NCBI GenBank assembly: GCA_036245805.1 | Contig: BTRK01000001.1 | Coordinates: 16,623,087-16,687,086 of the forward strand | DNA from: Pristionchus mayeri | Lineage: Eukaryota > Nematoda > Chromadorea > Rhabditida > Neodiplogasteridae | Direction of reading: 5' to 3' | DNA length: 64,000 nucleotides | In this document: piece by piece, positions 1 through 11,339 of the stretch | How positions within the stretch are numbered: the first letter of the stretch is position 1 | Layout: each line of letters starts with the position of its first letter | Notes under the pieces: generated by a model | What the model was told of the DNA's origin: nothing | The model's input: only the letters and a program-made list of their open reading frames with translations | Database searches by the model: none | Position numbers and translations under genes: made by a program

Positions 1-438
1 TTTGAGACCTTCCCGCCCACCATATCCAACGGATGAATAATATGGCCCCATCCTCACCTGAGCACTACTGCGAGATGTGATAAATAATAACTATGATAAT
101 AATAATAATATTCTACGGATAACTCTCCTCACGATTACCTCTATTCCTGTTCTCCGACTGTATTCTAAGTAAAAATGTTCAAGAATCGAGTCCATTTTAT
201 GAGGGCATTCATCGATTGAACGGTCTCTTGCCAACCCGAATTCTGGAATGGAGGAATCACGACCCTATCTGATCGATGGAGGAAGGTTGAGGGAAGGAAA
301 GAGAAATACATGGATCATTGATAATTGAACATTATTGGAAAATACAATAAAAATTAGAGAAGTGTCAATACTTTCCGGACACCCCAATAGCTTTGGCTAA
401 AAAGTATGAACGAATTTTTCTTCATTCAAAAATTCAGT
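1..438. other. Left edge, downstream of kinase gene
   Basis: No gene recognised. The stretch is AT-rich with a short ATA/ATT run near 85-110 and lies beyond the stop codon of the minus-strand kinase. It probably holds its 3' untranslated region and intergenic sequence. Confidence 0.5.
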
Positions 439-3400
439 TTACCAACTTTTCTGACTAATAATACTATATAAAAACCAAAAAGAAATACGAACTATTGCGA
501 AGAATCGGTCGGAAAGCACTTCCCTGCATGCCGGTCGTTTATTCCTGTCCGTATCAGTTAGTTTGTTGACAAGCGAATCCTGGAATTGTGAAAAAGTGTA
601 GTAACTGCACGATGCTATGCGACGTATTTGTTGAAATCTAGCTGCAACCTCTTCTGGCGGAATGAGTAGATGGACTTTGTTTCTAGAAATTTGACGCCGT
701 AAAAAATCGAACAACTGCGGGTGGCAAAGCCCCCCTTGCGTGGAGTGCCTAATCCTAACCTAACTGCTTGCACTGCTTGCTTGTAAATTCAATTGTTAAA
801 AATTTCAAAAGACGTTGGTCTCCCAAAAATATCTTTACCGTTTCAACGTCTGTGAAAATATCGTTGGGTTTACCACTGCGAAAATTGTAGAAAACCTGAA
901 TGATTGGATCCAAAGCGTAATAAAAAAATGTTTCGAACCTCAATTTTCTTGTCGTGATCCAGTACGACGCAGAGCTCAGTAAGAATTAACCCGAGAGTGA
1001 ACACGTCAGATTTAGCATTGATACGTGATGTGAACGATTTCTAAAAATAATGAATATTTGAAATGAAAACGAGTTGTGTTTCATGGGGGGTGACATTTGC
1101 CAAACTAGTCGCCGTTCGCTTGCAATTCGGCGTAGCGACTTGGGAGTTGATTCATTGTAACTAGTATGTGCTTCTCTACATTATCATGTATAAGTCTTGT
1201 TACCAGGCGATCTTGAGTTTTTCTCCAAATTAACGAATGGGGGTCATGGTTTAGGAGTTTCCATGAACCCCTATACGTTGAAATCAAGATCGTCTGCTAA
1301 CAAGACTTATGCATGCATATGTAGTGGGACACATAATTGTTATAGTGAAACAACTTCCAAGTCGATATGCCGAATTGCAAGCGAACGGCGAATCGAATGC
1401 CGGTTTGGCAAATGTCACCCCCCCCCCCCTTGTTTCATATATGGTAACAATAAGAAAATCACTAAAGCAAACTGGCCTGTTCTGGGCTCATGTAAGCTTC
1501 GGTTCCAATCCGAGTGCGAGTAGTCGTTAATTCAATGTGGCTCCCATTATGATTCTTAGCTTGTTTCTGCTCGGAGATATGACCTTCAGAGAAGTCACGA
1601 GACTGAAACGTGGCCCACTGTTCACTAGTGATGCCGAAACGGCGCGCGCTCTCCTCGTTTCACACGCTCTCTCGCTCTGTCTGACCGATGAGAGAGCGTG
1701 TGAAACGAGGAGAACGCGCGCCGTTTTGCCATCACTACTGTTCACCTTCCGTGTTCATCGTCCTTTTTGAATTGTTTGATAAAAATTGCAACACAGTACG
1801 GCAAAATTTCTTCTGAATATTGGGCAGGTACCTGTTCGGGACTCATGTAATCCTTCGTGCCCACCCCGGTTCTGGTAGTGGTTATTTCCACGTTTTTCTC
1901 GATAACCCGCTCTGTCACTATGCCCAAATCGCAGATTTTTAACCGATCTTCATAGACGAAAAGAATATTGCAAGGCTGAATTAAAATGAATGAATGAGAT
2001 TGAACGAGAATGAGAATATTATAATTTTGTTTGAAATGTTGACTCTAGACCTTCTGTTTATCATTTCAGACATCGCTGTTGCAAGTTTATTTTCAGCCAC
2101 TTTTGGATGGACCGAATTTAAATACAGTACTAACAGTAAAATTGCAAGAGAACGGTTAGAAAACAATTGGTAAAGGTAAACCTTGAGATCTCGGTGGATG
2201 AAATTTCTCTCATGCAAATAGTCGACAGCATATACAATCTGTCTGAACCACGCTTTCATTCTCGGGAGATACCGAGATTCGACACTTCTGTTCTCCTTCA
2301 GCCAGGAAGTCAAAGAGTATTTGCATAGCTGAAATATTCAAACATTCCACACTTGAAATTATGAATCCCACCTCCATTTGAATATATAGGAAGACGCTGT
2401 TAGACTCGTAGTTGAACTACAAATATTTAGTTTTAATATTTTCTTTGTATTTTGAGAATGGAAAAGGCACAAGATTGTCAACATTTCCTCCCCACTGGAT
2501 CCTCTGCAGCGTTTCATTGTCTGTTTCATACTGAAAATATTTCTAAATATTCAACGAATATAAGAATAATTAAATTTGCATTTAAAGCCGATTGAATTAG
2601 GATACACACGCAGAAAGACAATTACAAAATAAATTTAAATGTTAAAAATTAAGAAAAAAACGTATACCAAAAACTAACCTGCCATCCCTCTGGTGGTTTT
2701 TCGATCCACGTCGAGTGAAAACGAACGATTTGTGGATGGTTGAGATTCGCCATCGCGCGAACCTCTCTCAGCGCTATATCGATTACTTCCTCACTGAAAA
2801 ATTATTGATTGAATAATCATTTATCGGTATCTCTCAAACTTTTAAAGAGAAGTCATATCATACCTGGGCTCCACAGCTATTCGTTTCACTGCGTATTTAT
2901 TCTGGTCAAACTTATTGACAGCTCCATAAACAAACCCACCGCCTCCAACTCCCCGCAATCTATAGGCAACATATTCATTTCGAAATCTGAAATGATACAT
3001 TGATAAGAGCACCTACCTCGCACCGTAAAACACTAACTTCGAAGAGTAGGACTGTATTTTTGCATCAGTAAACTGAAATATTCTCGATATTATGTCTTAC
3101 CTTATACATACGCTATAATTACCCGAAAATAAAGGTAAAAAATGTTCTCAAAAAATCACTGGTTCCAAAACTGCGAGCAGATTCGATAATCTGGTGATTT
3201 CTTCAGATCGTTCCATATTTCCCTTCTTCGCACTCTCGAGTTGCTTCCTCAACTAAAAAGAGGGATAGTTCACAAGCAGCGAATGTTTCGATTACCCGTC
3301 TGTTCTCTTCCTCTAAAACAGCAAAGACATCTGAATTACCCTGGTGATTAGCTGGAATGAAACCCTGAAAATGGAACAAATTAAGAAAAAATTGATGAAA

Positions 3401-3669
3401 TACGTCACCAACCTTCGTCCCGGGATATTCTTCCATCGAAGATAAACGCAGAATCAAATTTCTGTAATTCTTTCACGTTGATTAAAATTTGCAAGTAGTG
3501 CAGTGCAAACGACAGCCAAGATGAGATAGAAAAGCGCACTCAGCAAACTCAAGAGAAGGAAGTATACAACGGAATTGAATGATGCAATCGGTGGGATGGG
3601 TCTGTCCTCCTCTATGACTGGAATGGGGCTTTCTTCCTTTATGTCACTTCGCGTAAACACAAGACGCAC
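439..3669 (-). CDS. PEK/eIF2alpha-kinase-like protein kinase
   Basis: Spliced protein kinase read on the minus strand. A hydrophobic segment (SLLSALFYLILAVVC, about 3490-3560) is followed by a short coiled coil (EEENRRLRKQLESAKK), then the kinase domain. Visible motifs: glycine loop GVGGGGFVYGA (about 2910-2950), VAIK-type lysine in YAVKRIAVEP, the PEK-like stretch LNHPQIVRFHSTWIEKP (2690-2800), catalytic HRDLK (about 2190), metal-binding DLG in ICDLGIV (about 1925), activation segment ending GTKDYMSPEQ (about 1835), SDVFTLGLILTEL (about 1000) and DRNKRPACREVL (about 530). All catalytic residues are present, so activity is predicted. Known eIF2alpha kinases of the PERK/PEK type are membrane-anchored and phosphorylate eIF2alpha; the substrate here is inference. 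The N-terminus is not resolved: no luminal domain was found and the join behind the membrane segment is uncertain, so the upper limit is approximate. A paralogue lies divergently at 5.5-7.9 kb. Confidence 0.8.
1085..1430. repeat. Palindromic MITE-like element in kinase intron
   Basis: The outer ends mirror each other: GGGGGTGACATTTGCCAAAC on the left matches the complement of GTTTGGCAAATGTCACCCCC on the right, followed inwards by CGCCGTTCGCTTGCAATTCG. It is about 340 bp and sits in a large intron between the activation-segment exon and the C-lobe exon. No transposase is encoded, so it is a non-autonomous inverted-repeat element. Confidence 0.75.
1629..1738. repeat. Hairpin element, GCTCTCTCG family (copy with ACGGCGCGCG ends)
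   Basis: Near-perfect palindrome: AAACGGCGCGCGCTCTCCTC on one side mirrors GAGGAGAACGCGCGCCGTTT on the other, with an inner stem around ACACGCTCTCTCGCTC and a small loop at CTGACC. Flanked by AGTGATGCC and the mirrored GGCATCACT. A near-identical copy lies at 61028-61139. Confidence 0.85.
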
Positions 3670-3953
3670 GTGGTAACTTCTCCCGGCAACATTCTCCTTG
3701 TTTTCGCATTTCTACGTTTTCTTTCTTGCAGGAAGGGAGGAGAGAGTGGGCCAGAAATCGAATGAGTATCCGTGTTCTCATCTCTTGTTTAAAGATTAGT
3801 GCGTTGGCCAATGGATCGGGATAATGGTATTAGCACCTACGCGACCGGCCTCAATAATGATAATGCAAAGGTTAGCTTCGTTATTACAAAACGCTATGGC
3901 TTACATTATTTCACTACTATTTAACACAGGTGTCACCAGTCAGTGGAGGTGGC

Positions 3954-5161
3954 CGCGAACAATTTTTTCAAACCCATTTGAAAACGACCAAACTAAGTTG
4001 GTACACTACCCTAGTCAAGAGATTTTGAACCAACCGTTCTATTTGGTCCAGAGCCGTCATTTAGGAATTCTCCGGTTTTGGTCCCGGTAATGTTGTATTT
4101 CAGCTCCCAGTTGAGCTACAGAGGTGGCAAAGGGCTTAAAAAACGCAGAAAATTATTTTGAGAAACTTTCATGTTGAAGTAATAACACGAAACTCAAAAA
4201 TAAATTATCTGTGACTAAAAGTATAATTTCATAACAGCAAAAAAATTGTTCTTCCCATAATGTAGGAGATTTTTGTGAAAATTTATTACTGATTTTGAAA
4301 GAACATCTACTCATACAAATAATAAAAAAATAAAAATGGCAAAAAAGTAGGGGTTGTATCTCTCATTTTTTGCATTCAATGTGTAGTAGTCGCAACTTTT
4401 TTCTCTTAAATAACTAAAATTATCTTTCCGGTCCACTACATTTCACTATCTTGTGCTTATCCGTGATGTTTTCAGGCCAATAAACCTAAATTACTGTATG
4501 AAATTCGCAATTTCGAATTTTCGAAAAATACGATTTTCGCAGCCTCGTATGAAGACGATTTTGAGCATTAAAAACTTAAAATTTGAAAGAACGGAACGGA
4601 CTGCTACTGTTGAGTGGAATAGTATATTCCGCCGTGAACAAAATTAATGTCATGCGAGAGCATCGAAACTTCTATTCTTGTCGATTTTTTCATTCGAAAA
4701 TAGCTCCAACGAAGGGTCGTCAAGGGATAAAATTCTTTTTTGAGTAGATTATAGAGAATATCGCTGCAGTTGCATCCTGTAAAATATATTTGGTGATAGA
4801 TGAGTCCGAAAAAGTATATGAAATTTCATATTTATTAATTTTGTATAATAGTAAAAATTTAAAATTTGAAATTTTTGAATTTCAGAAACATTCAATTTTG
4901 TGAGAATTTCATAGTATTTCGGACTCATCTATCACCAAATATATTTTACAGGATGCAACTTTTTTAAGCGTTTTTTAAGCCCTTTGCCACCTCTGTAGCT
5001 CAACTGGGAGCTGAAATACAACATTACCGGGACCAAAACCGGAGAATTCCTAAATGACGGCTCTGGACCAAATAGTACGGTTGGTTCAAAATCTCTTGAC
5101 TAGGGTAGTATACCAACTTAGTTTGATCGTTTTTAAATGGGTTTGAAAAAAATTGTTCGCG
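3954..5161. mobile_element. Foldback DNA transposon with ~190-bp terminal inverted repeats
   Basis: The sequence from 3954 to about 4146 is repeated in inverted orientation from about 4968 to 5161. Examples are the end GCGAACAATTTTTTCAAACC, the block CTCCGGTTTTGGTCCCGGTA and the block CAACTGGGAGCTGAAATACA. The terminal repeats are about 190 bp with few differences; the whole element is about 1.2 kb and encodes no recognisable protein. It lies between the two divergent kinase genes, where the 5' exons and promoters would be expected. No clear target-site duplication could be read. Confidence 0.8.
4764..4964. repeat. Inner palindrome nested in the foldback transposon
   Basis: AGTTGCATCCTGTAAAATAT at the left mirrors the right end near 4945-4964, and GATAGATGAGTCCGAAA mirrors TTTCGGACTCATCTATC. 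About 200 bp, AT-rich loop. Either a nested second element or the internal core of the larger transposon. Confidence 0.7.
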
Positions 5162-5510
5162 GATGCCCTGATTTTGCTTCATCGACTCGTGATACGTGTG
5201 TTAAGGAACTAAGAGAGAGAGAGATGCGAAGTGAACATGTTAAATAGTAATACATAGATAGTTGTAGATAGCTATTTTTCGCAATTATCAACATTGCAGG
5301 AAAACTCGAAGGAAATCACGCTATTTAGACAGGGATCCTCATCATTGTTGCCCAGCGCGGGCGGCGAGTTGTTTTCTGACCACGACCATCACTCGTGGTG
5401 TGTGGACGGATCCCCATTTTGAGGGTCATGGTCTGAAATCACCTCGCCGCCAGAGTTGGGCAACTATGAGAGGGGCATATTGTTTTCCTTTGCATTCAAC
5501 TTCGTTGCAG

Positions 5511-7885
5511 TTACACGATGAGATTGCGCGATTGGAGAATGAGAAAAGTGCACAGGAGAACGAGATTGAGAGGCTTAGGAAGAGGATTACATCGTTGGTG
5601 CGTTTGTGACACTTCTTCGATATTTGGCCCACCCCTATCATTTATGATGTCCTTCCCATCGCAAAGGGGCTGTGCGACCGAAAATCAGGGAGAGATACAT
5701 AGAAATGAGTGGGGTTAGGGGAATAAGGGGGGGGGGGGGGTGGGCCAAATATCGAATAAGTGCCACGTTTTTTTTCTCCTTGCATACCTACAACATGCAA
5801 TGAATCCCAGACGAGAACAAACATCGATGAAATCCTGCTAAGTTCGGATGTGCCCTACATTTCAAAGTACGCTTTTGTCTTTGGAAAGATTTGTGTCTCA
5901 ATTTTGTCCATATTTTTGCAGGTTCTCCGAAGAATATGAAATTAAGAGGATCATAGGAGCAGGTCGAGATTCCAAATTTTGAATTAAGAGCGAATCTCGA
6001 TTTGCAGAAGATTTTAATAGTCATCACGCGGATTCTGTGATCGATATCTCTCATGTTCCTCGGCGAGATGCAGAGGGAATCAGAATATTTGGCCAGATTT
6101 TCGTTTGCGAAGCTGTTTCTCGCCTTTCGAAAGCATCGATTGCTATTAAAAGGATTCAAACGAACAACCCCAGGTAATTATAAAGTATGAAACATCATGA
6201 TTGAAATGAATCCAAAACGATTTAATATTTTTAGCATAGATACTCTTTCACTGGCACTGAGAGAGATTCGTGCTCTGGCGCGGTTGGAGCATCCTGGAAT
6301 CCTCCAATGCAATTGTACATGGATTGAGAAACCAGCTAATGGATGGCAAGTAATATTTATCCTCGAATATCAGCTGAGCTTGTATTCTTTCAGTCCAAAT
6401 CGGATAAGGCAATGTTAGAGAAGATAGGATCTCCATACGAAATATTGGTAAGTTTCAGTACGAAGTTTTATCTGTGCTGCATATGATGTCATTTGAATTT
6501 TTGCATTAACCTGTGCAAATATTGAAAACAATTTCTTGGTTGAAAAAGTTGGAAAGAAACGTATCATAGTTTGAATCTAACCATTGCAGAACACAAACTA
6601 TGGCGATGATACCGTCTTCATCTATACGGAAATGTCGGTAGCACTTATAAACAACTCGCTAATTGAATTCCTATATTCTTCTAGTTGTGCGAGTACTCAC
6701 TTTCGTGGTGGCTAGAATACAATCGAACAACAGTCTCGCGAAATTTCCAATTGATGAAGAAATGGCTTGAGCAAATAGTCACCGCACTTGGATTTATGCA
6801 CGATCATGACATTATCCATCGAAATTTGAAGGTAAGAATAAGAGTATTCGGCTCTGTTTTCTAATCGGGTTCCCATCTGCAAATCTGGGTCCAATGACGA
6901 CCCATGGAAATCCGATATTTTTCATGGAACCCGATTTGCAGATGTGGCCCCGATGTTTTTTGGAATCATCCCGATTCGAAAACACATTCTTAATTTTGTG
7001 ATCTAAAATTTATTCGCCCAATTTTCAGCCCAGCAACATCCTCTTCACTCACGATGGTGAACTGAAATTATCGGGGTTTGGAGTTGTTGCGGATCGTGTG
7101 GTCAACAATGGCGAAGAGGTTGCGACCATACAGCTCCTTCCGAAGCAAACCCAGATGTATATGGCACCTGAGCAGGTAAGCATGTCGCCAATCCGCAATT
7201 GCATCAATCATCAGATATATTTTGTTCACATTTATCATGTTTGTTTTCAATGTCGCATTTAGTGAAAAACTTACATTTCAAACATACTTTTGTGACTATA
7301 TAAATATTGTCAGAAGGAAGACGGTTATACGTCGAAAGTTGATGTGTTCACTCTCGGACTGCTCCTGATCGAACTAGCCGTTGTCTTTGATGCGGATGAA
7401 GCGACCAGGGTAAATGCCGTAAAAAGAAAGTAGCGATACCAGTAGGAAAATACTGAACATTTTTTCTCTGCTTGCTTCCAGGCACTAAGTCGGATGATCA
7501 CCGTCGAATGATATCTTTCCGGATGATAACCACAAAATGGACCCTTCTGGAGAACTTTCACAGAAGCGTTTTTGGTACTTAGTGAACATGCTGGGAATGG
7601 GTACCATTGTTCGTTATCATCCGGCCTAGTGCCTGTTTCCATTTACCGCTACGAATTCGTATTACAGGTGTTTGACGAGGACCGAGCGGGAATACCGAAT
7701 AATGTGCTCGATAATGATCCAGAAACGGTGAAATTTACGCTGTACTATTCGAATTACTAAGCAACATTTCAATATTGCAGAAGGAATTCGTTGCATTGCT
7801 GACCAGAATGAATCCAGTGGAAAGACCGACTTGCAAAGAGATACTTGAACATAAATTTATCGAAGGAGACATATTTGAGCTATGA
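5511..7885 (+). CDS. PEK-like kinase paralogue, predicted pseudokinase
   Basis: Read exons: 5511-5597, 5922-5962, 6008-6173, 6235-6347, 6394-6447, 6590-6637, 6685-6831, 7029-7175, 7314-7409, 7668-7727 and 7781-7885, with phases that join. The first read exon is a coiled coil (DEIARLENEKSAQENEIERL). The kinase domain shares LEHPGILQCNCTWIEKPANG, YMAPEQ, KVDVFTLGLLLIELAVV and NPVERPTCKEIL with its neighbour. The lysine is kept (SIAIKRIQ), but the glycine loop is degraded (EGIRIFGQIFVCEA), the catalytic aspartate is replaced (HRNLKPSNILF) and the DFG aspartate is lost (KLSGFGVV). It should therefore not catalyse phosphotransfer by the usual mechanism. A regulatory or scaffold role towards the active paralogue is inference. 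Upstream exons may be missing from this model because the 3954-5161 transposon lies directly 5'. Confidence 0.8.
5608..5764. repeat. Intronic inverted repeat with poly-G run
   Basis: CTTCGATATTTGGCCCACCC at the left is mirrored by GGTGGGCCAAATATCG near 5739-5755. About 157 bp, with a 13-G run beside the right arm. Small non-autonomous element inside the second kinase gene. Confidence 0.65.
6850..7008. repeat. Intronic imperfect inverted repeat
   Basis: TTTTCTAATCGGGTTC at the left and GATTCGAAAAC at the right mirror each other. CCATCTGCAAATC and GATTTGCAGATG form an inner pair. It fills the intron after the HRNLK exon. MITE-like; family not recognised. Confidence 0.5.
7481..7632. mobile_element. 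MITE, GGCACTAGGTCGGATGA family
   Basis: Ends GGCACTAAGTCGGATGAT and ATCATCCGGCCTAGTGCC are inverted repeats, with a second inverted pair inside. It lies in the intron between 7409 and 7668. The same terminal sequence recurs near 25290-25780 and 52138-52218. Confidence 0.65.
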
Positions 7886-8201
7886 TAAATAATGACAAGC
7901 TGGGAGACCGATTGTCCGGGCAGAATGTTAAGAGCAAAACGAATCACGATAATTAAAATAAATCATATAAGCAATGCACAAATTAATATACAAAGATGTA
8001 ATTTAATAGTGAGGAAACATTTTTTATGATTCATATTTTCAAATGCGATCGAGACATTCAAGGCATGTATGCTTTGAGTGACGTGATTTCGCCGTAAGTA
8101 TGGGTAATGTTTAATTGCCAAGAAATAATCTTGCAAGTGTAGAGCCGAAAGAGTTTCGATATATTTATCCCTTGAATGCGTCTGGTTTCTTGCATACTCC
8201 A

Positions 8202-8830
8202 TCAGCCGTCGTGCAATAGTCTCCCCCAACGGAGGTCCTCAACGTCCATGGAATCGAGATTTCCACCAGAAATGGAGTACGGCTGCAATATTTTCAGATA
8301 AACGTATCATTTGTAACATAAATATGAACATAAACATCCTTTTTTACCTGTTTTACATATGGCTGTCCCTTGAATTCGGGGCATTTATCGCCTTTCTCGC
8401 ATGCATATGTGATGCCATTTACGTCCCTTAAAAATAATTGTTTTTGTCCTTAAAAGAGATATTTTTTTCGTCATTGTTCAGAATGGTAAATATTATGTTA
8501 CAACAAATAAATATATTTCATAACATGTTTCCTATTTGCGCAGTTCATATTCATGGTGTCAGTTCAAATAAATGAAATTACGTAATAACGACACAGCAGT
8601 TGTCGCCAGCAGCACATTTTGTGAGAGCCGGAACAGTTATTCCATTTCCGCTCTTTCCATCCCACTCCAAAGGAATCCATCCTATTAAATATTTCGATTA
8701 ATTTCAACACATCACTCGAGCAAATTTTTTTTCTGTTATTCAATAAAAAGATGCCGACCTACCAACATTGCACTCGAGCGAGGAATAAAATGCGGCTAGC
8801 GAGAAGAGAGAAAGAGGACGAGCATGATAA
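8202..8830 (-). CDS. Small cysteine-rich, probably secreted protein
   Basis: Three exons join well on the minus strand. 8683 to about 8583 reads WIPLEWDGKSGNG then LTKCAAGDNCCVVIT; about 8425-8348 reads DVNGITYACEKGDKCPEFKG; 8282-8202 reads PYSISGGNLDSMDVEDL and ends LHDG followed by a stop. An upstream exon near 8764-8830 reads LFSLAAFYSSLECNV, a hydrophobic stretch that could be part of a signal peptide, but its start codon was not found. The pattern of paired cysteines (C-x6-CC, then C-x6-C) suggests a small disulfide-bonded extracellular module. Family not recognised. One acceptor (TTAAG) is weak. Confidence 0.5.
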
Positions 8831-9323
8831 TACTGTTAAATTGATTCGAGGGTATCATTTATTGTGAATTTGGGGACAGCATTTCTCACATTGCTCATAT
8901 TCTGCTCCTTTCGTTTCACTGCATGGAATTGATAAGCTTAAGAATATTTATACCCTGAATCACCCCATATTTCTACGGTTGAGTGGCAAATGAAACAGCG
9001 CTGCCACAGGGTGCAGTGAGATGCATGATTGGGATGTTGATGAAATGTGCGAATAGAGATGGTTACAACGGGGGATTCCGTTCCCAATGAAGATTGGATT
9101 TCCGATCTCTGGATGCCAAAGGCTGGAGGCCGATTGGATAAAGGCGAGAACTGAGTATCTGTTACAACGGGGGATTCCGATCTCAAATGATGATTAGAAG
9201 GACAGCTATGCAAGTTAGAAAGAGGCCACTCCAGTAGTTCTCAGTCCTCATATTGTTCTTAGATTCTCGTTCTGCGACTTCGCTCTTATTTCTTCTCAGT
9301 AACTTCACACTCATTTCAGAATT
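8831..9323. other. Intergenic stretch with a short direct repeat
   Basis: The 19-base stretch GTTACAACGGGGGATTCCG occurs at 9062-9080 and again at 9161-9179, with looser similarity around both copies. A cysteine-containing stretch around 8860-8930 (minus) could be one more exon of the neighbouring small gene, but this is not supported by a clean splice. Otherwise nothing recognised. Confidence 0.4.
9307..9320 (+). promoter_or_regulatory. Probable spliced-leader acceptor for PB1 gene
   Basis: CACACTCATTTCAG ends four bases before the ATG at 9324. It is a good 3' splice site with no upstream coding exon, as expected for spliced-leader addition in nematodes. It supports the chosen start. Confidence 0.55.
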
Positions 9324-9872
9324 ATGTCCGAATTCGTTCGCTTCCAGTTCTCCTTCCGTGGAAGAACGCATTGGTATGCTAAATTTAATTTTATTATAAT
9401 TCTAATTTGAAAATATGTTTTTTTCCAGGTTTGACTTTAATCGGAGGAGACTCTCTTTCGATTCTCTACGTGATTTCGTCACCATAGTCACGCGCCAGTC
9501 AACTCATCCACTCTTCTATTGCGGTAATGACCTTAGGAGCTTAAAGATTTGGAGTATGCAGAACATAATAACGATGATAATGCATGGTTCCATTATTTTT
9601 GCACTGTTTTAGGCAAGAGAGGAACCGTGCTCATTGAGTCCGAACAAGATCTCCAGGCTGCTATCAAACTTTCTCAAGGCAAAAGGTGCTTCTGAAACTT
9701 CCATGATCTCATCTTATCTCACAACTGCAGCAACGAAATCATTCGTCTTTGGTCCAGCCTGGAAGAAGCTGCCGCTGCTGCAGCTCGAGCTGTTCTGCTC
9801 TTGTATCTAGAACTATCTATTTCGAAATTGTTTCCCCTAGAATCATCCTCTCATATTGCATTTTCTATGTAA
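9324..9872 (+). CDS. Short PB1-domain protein (proximal 3' end)
   Basis: Exons 9324-9373, 9429-9523, 9613-9685 and 9731-9872 join in phase into a protein of roughly 120 residues. It begins MSEFVRFQFSFRGRTHWFDF, continues through RQSTHPLFYCGKRGTV and LIESEQDLQAAIKLSQGK, and ends with a leucine- and alanine-rich tail. The pattern of a basic first strand, a helix, then 'strand plus x-ESEQDLQAAI' is that of a PB1 domain, a small dimerisation fold found in p62, Par6 and aPKC. The acidic OPCA motif is weak here. Exon 2 ends in phase 1, the phase also needed by the exon at 10656, so the gene may have two alternative 3' ends (see next entry). Compare the related genes at 14.8-15.9 and 18.9-20.0 kb. 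Confidence 0.65.
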
Positions 9873-10655
9873 CTTCCTTCTCATATTTTCGCTTATCTTA
9901 ATCATTGATCACTCTCCTCTCCGCTACCCTTGCTGTCACTACCGATTCGACCCAGATGTCGGTTTTTGCACATTGTCAATTTCTCGTTTTTTATCTCAAA
10001 TCAACGGAATAAATGAATGAATAAATAATTGCACAATTGACACCTTCAATACGGCTCAGAAACAGGGTTTTGTCTTTAGATTGTGCAATGGAATTCCATT
10101 ATTTTAGAGGTTGTAGATTTCAGCTGCATCTGAAAGGAAACAGGCTAATTTCTTTGAATCCACCAGATTGAGTTCAAATATGTGGTTGATTGAGTACTCT
10201 GATAAGCAGCAGGCATGAAATAAAGAAAAATCGAGCGCTTTCATTCCTCAATCACCTATTCTCTCAATGTGCGATCGGAGACCGCTCCACAACCATTTTT
10301 CCAAGAGTGCACGACCATTCAATTAGATTGAGAAACGAGCAGCGAATCTCATGAATCACACTGAATTTATTCACTGGATCGGCGATAAACAGACAATGAA
10401 TTTATTTCGGAATTTAATAGAAAAATGCTACTCATAAACATTTCTCTGTGTAGCATAGATTGAAAAGTAATGGATATATTTTTTTACACGTGATACCTTT
10501 AACGAAAATACAGAATGGTGAAACTTCAAAGTGATCCCTCTATATCGGCCGAGTTATCTTATTTTCCGAATCTTCTTTTCCTGCTATATCATAGATAGTA
10601 TCGTCTGAGAACAAGCATGAATCTGTGTAAAATTGACTCAAAATATATTTTTTAG

Positions 10656-11339
10656 ACAACGACTCTCATTTGGCGCTCTACACCGAACAACATCTCCTCA
10701 CTGCGATTGAAGCAGTTAAGAAGAAGAGATGGAGGTTTGTTCTCTTATTAATTTAGACTCGGGTTCGATTCAAAAATATCTTGCGCAATGTCTTTTCATT
10801 CATCAGAATTTTTCGGAAAAAAAACGATACCCTGGTCTCTTTGTTCATTGAACTCGTCACTCTACCAGAGAGTTTGTAGAATGAAGAGTCGATCATCCGA
10901 ATTTCGAACTGATTACCCATTCCAGAATTTCAGATTCAGCCGCAAGCCTCCCGTCGTTCATCTCTGGGCGAGTGCGCAGGAAATGTCAACTGCAGTCAAT
11001 TCCGACATTGTTTGTCCAATCTCGCGACGAAAAGATGCTCTACTGAGAGCTCGTGGATTGTACAAATGCACGGTGGAAGCGGACAATGAAGCTCCTCGAC
11101 CACGTTCCATCCCTTGCTACTACACCAATCGTATCCAGCAGAGCACCAAAGAACCAAAGAACAGCGATCCGATATACGATGTTTGGCCCGAATCCCATAG
11201 GTACCATAGATCCAGATCCCTTGTTGATCCCAGAACCCACGCGACTCAAGACGAAGTCGAAGAATCAGATATCTATGAAACAATGTATGATGATGGCAGG
11301 GTAAGATTCGATACAACTGTTAGAATAAGATTCTTATAG
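10656..11339 (+). CDS. PB1-family 3' exons: OPCA exon and tyrosine-motif tail
   Basis: Exon 10656-10734 reads NDSHLALYTEQHLLTAIEAV then KKKRWR, a good PB1 acidic (OPCA) half. Exon 10934-11339 reads FSRKPPVVHLWASAQEM and continues to a stop, including EPKNSDPIYDVWPESHR and EESDIYETMYDDGR. No exon for the first half of a PB1 domain lies between 9873 and 10656, but the phase fits exon 2 of the gene at 9324. The simplest model is one gene of about 210 residues with alternative 3' ends; the alternative is a 5'-truncated duplicate. Tail and downstream sequence (to about 11655) are repeated at 25985-26706. The repeated acidic-tyrosine motifs are conserved in all copies. Confidence 0.65.
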
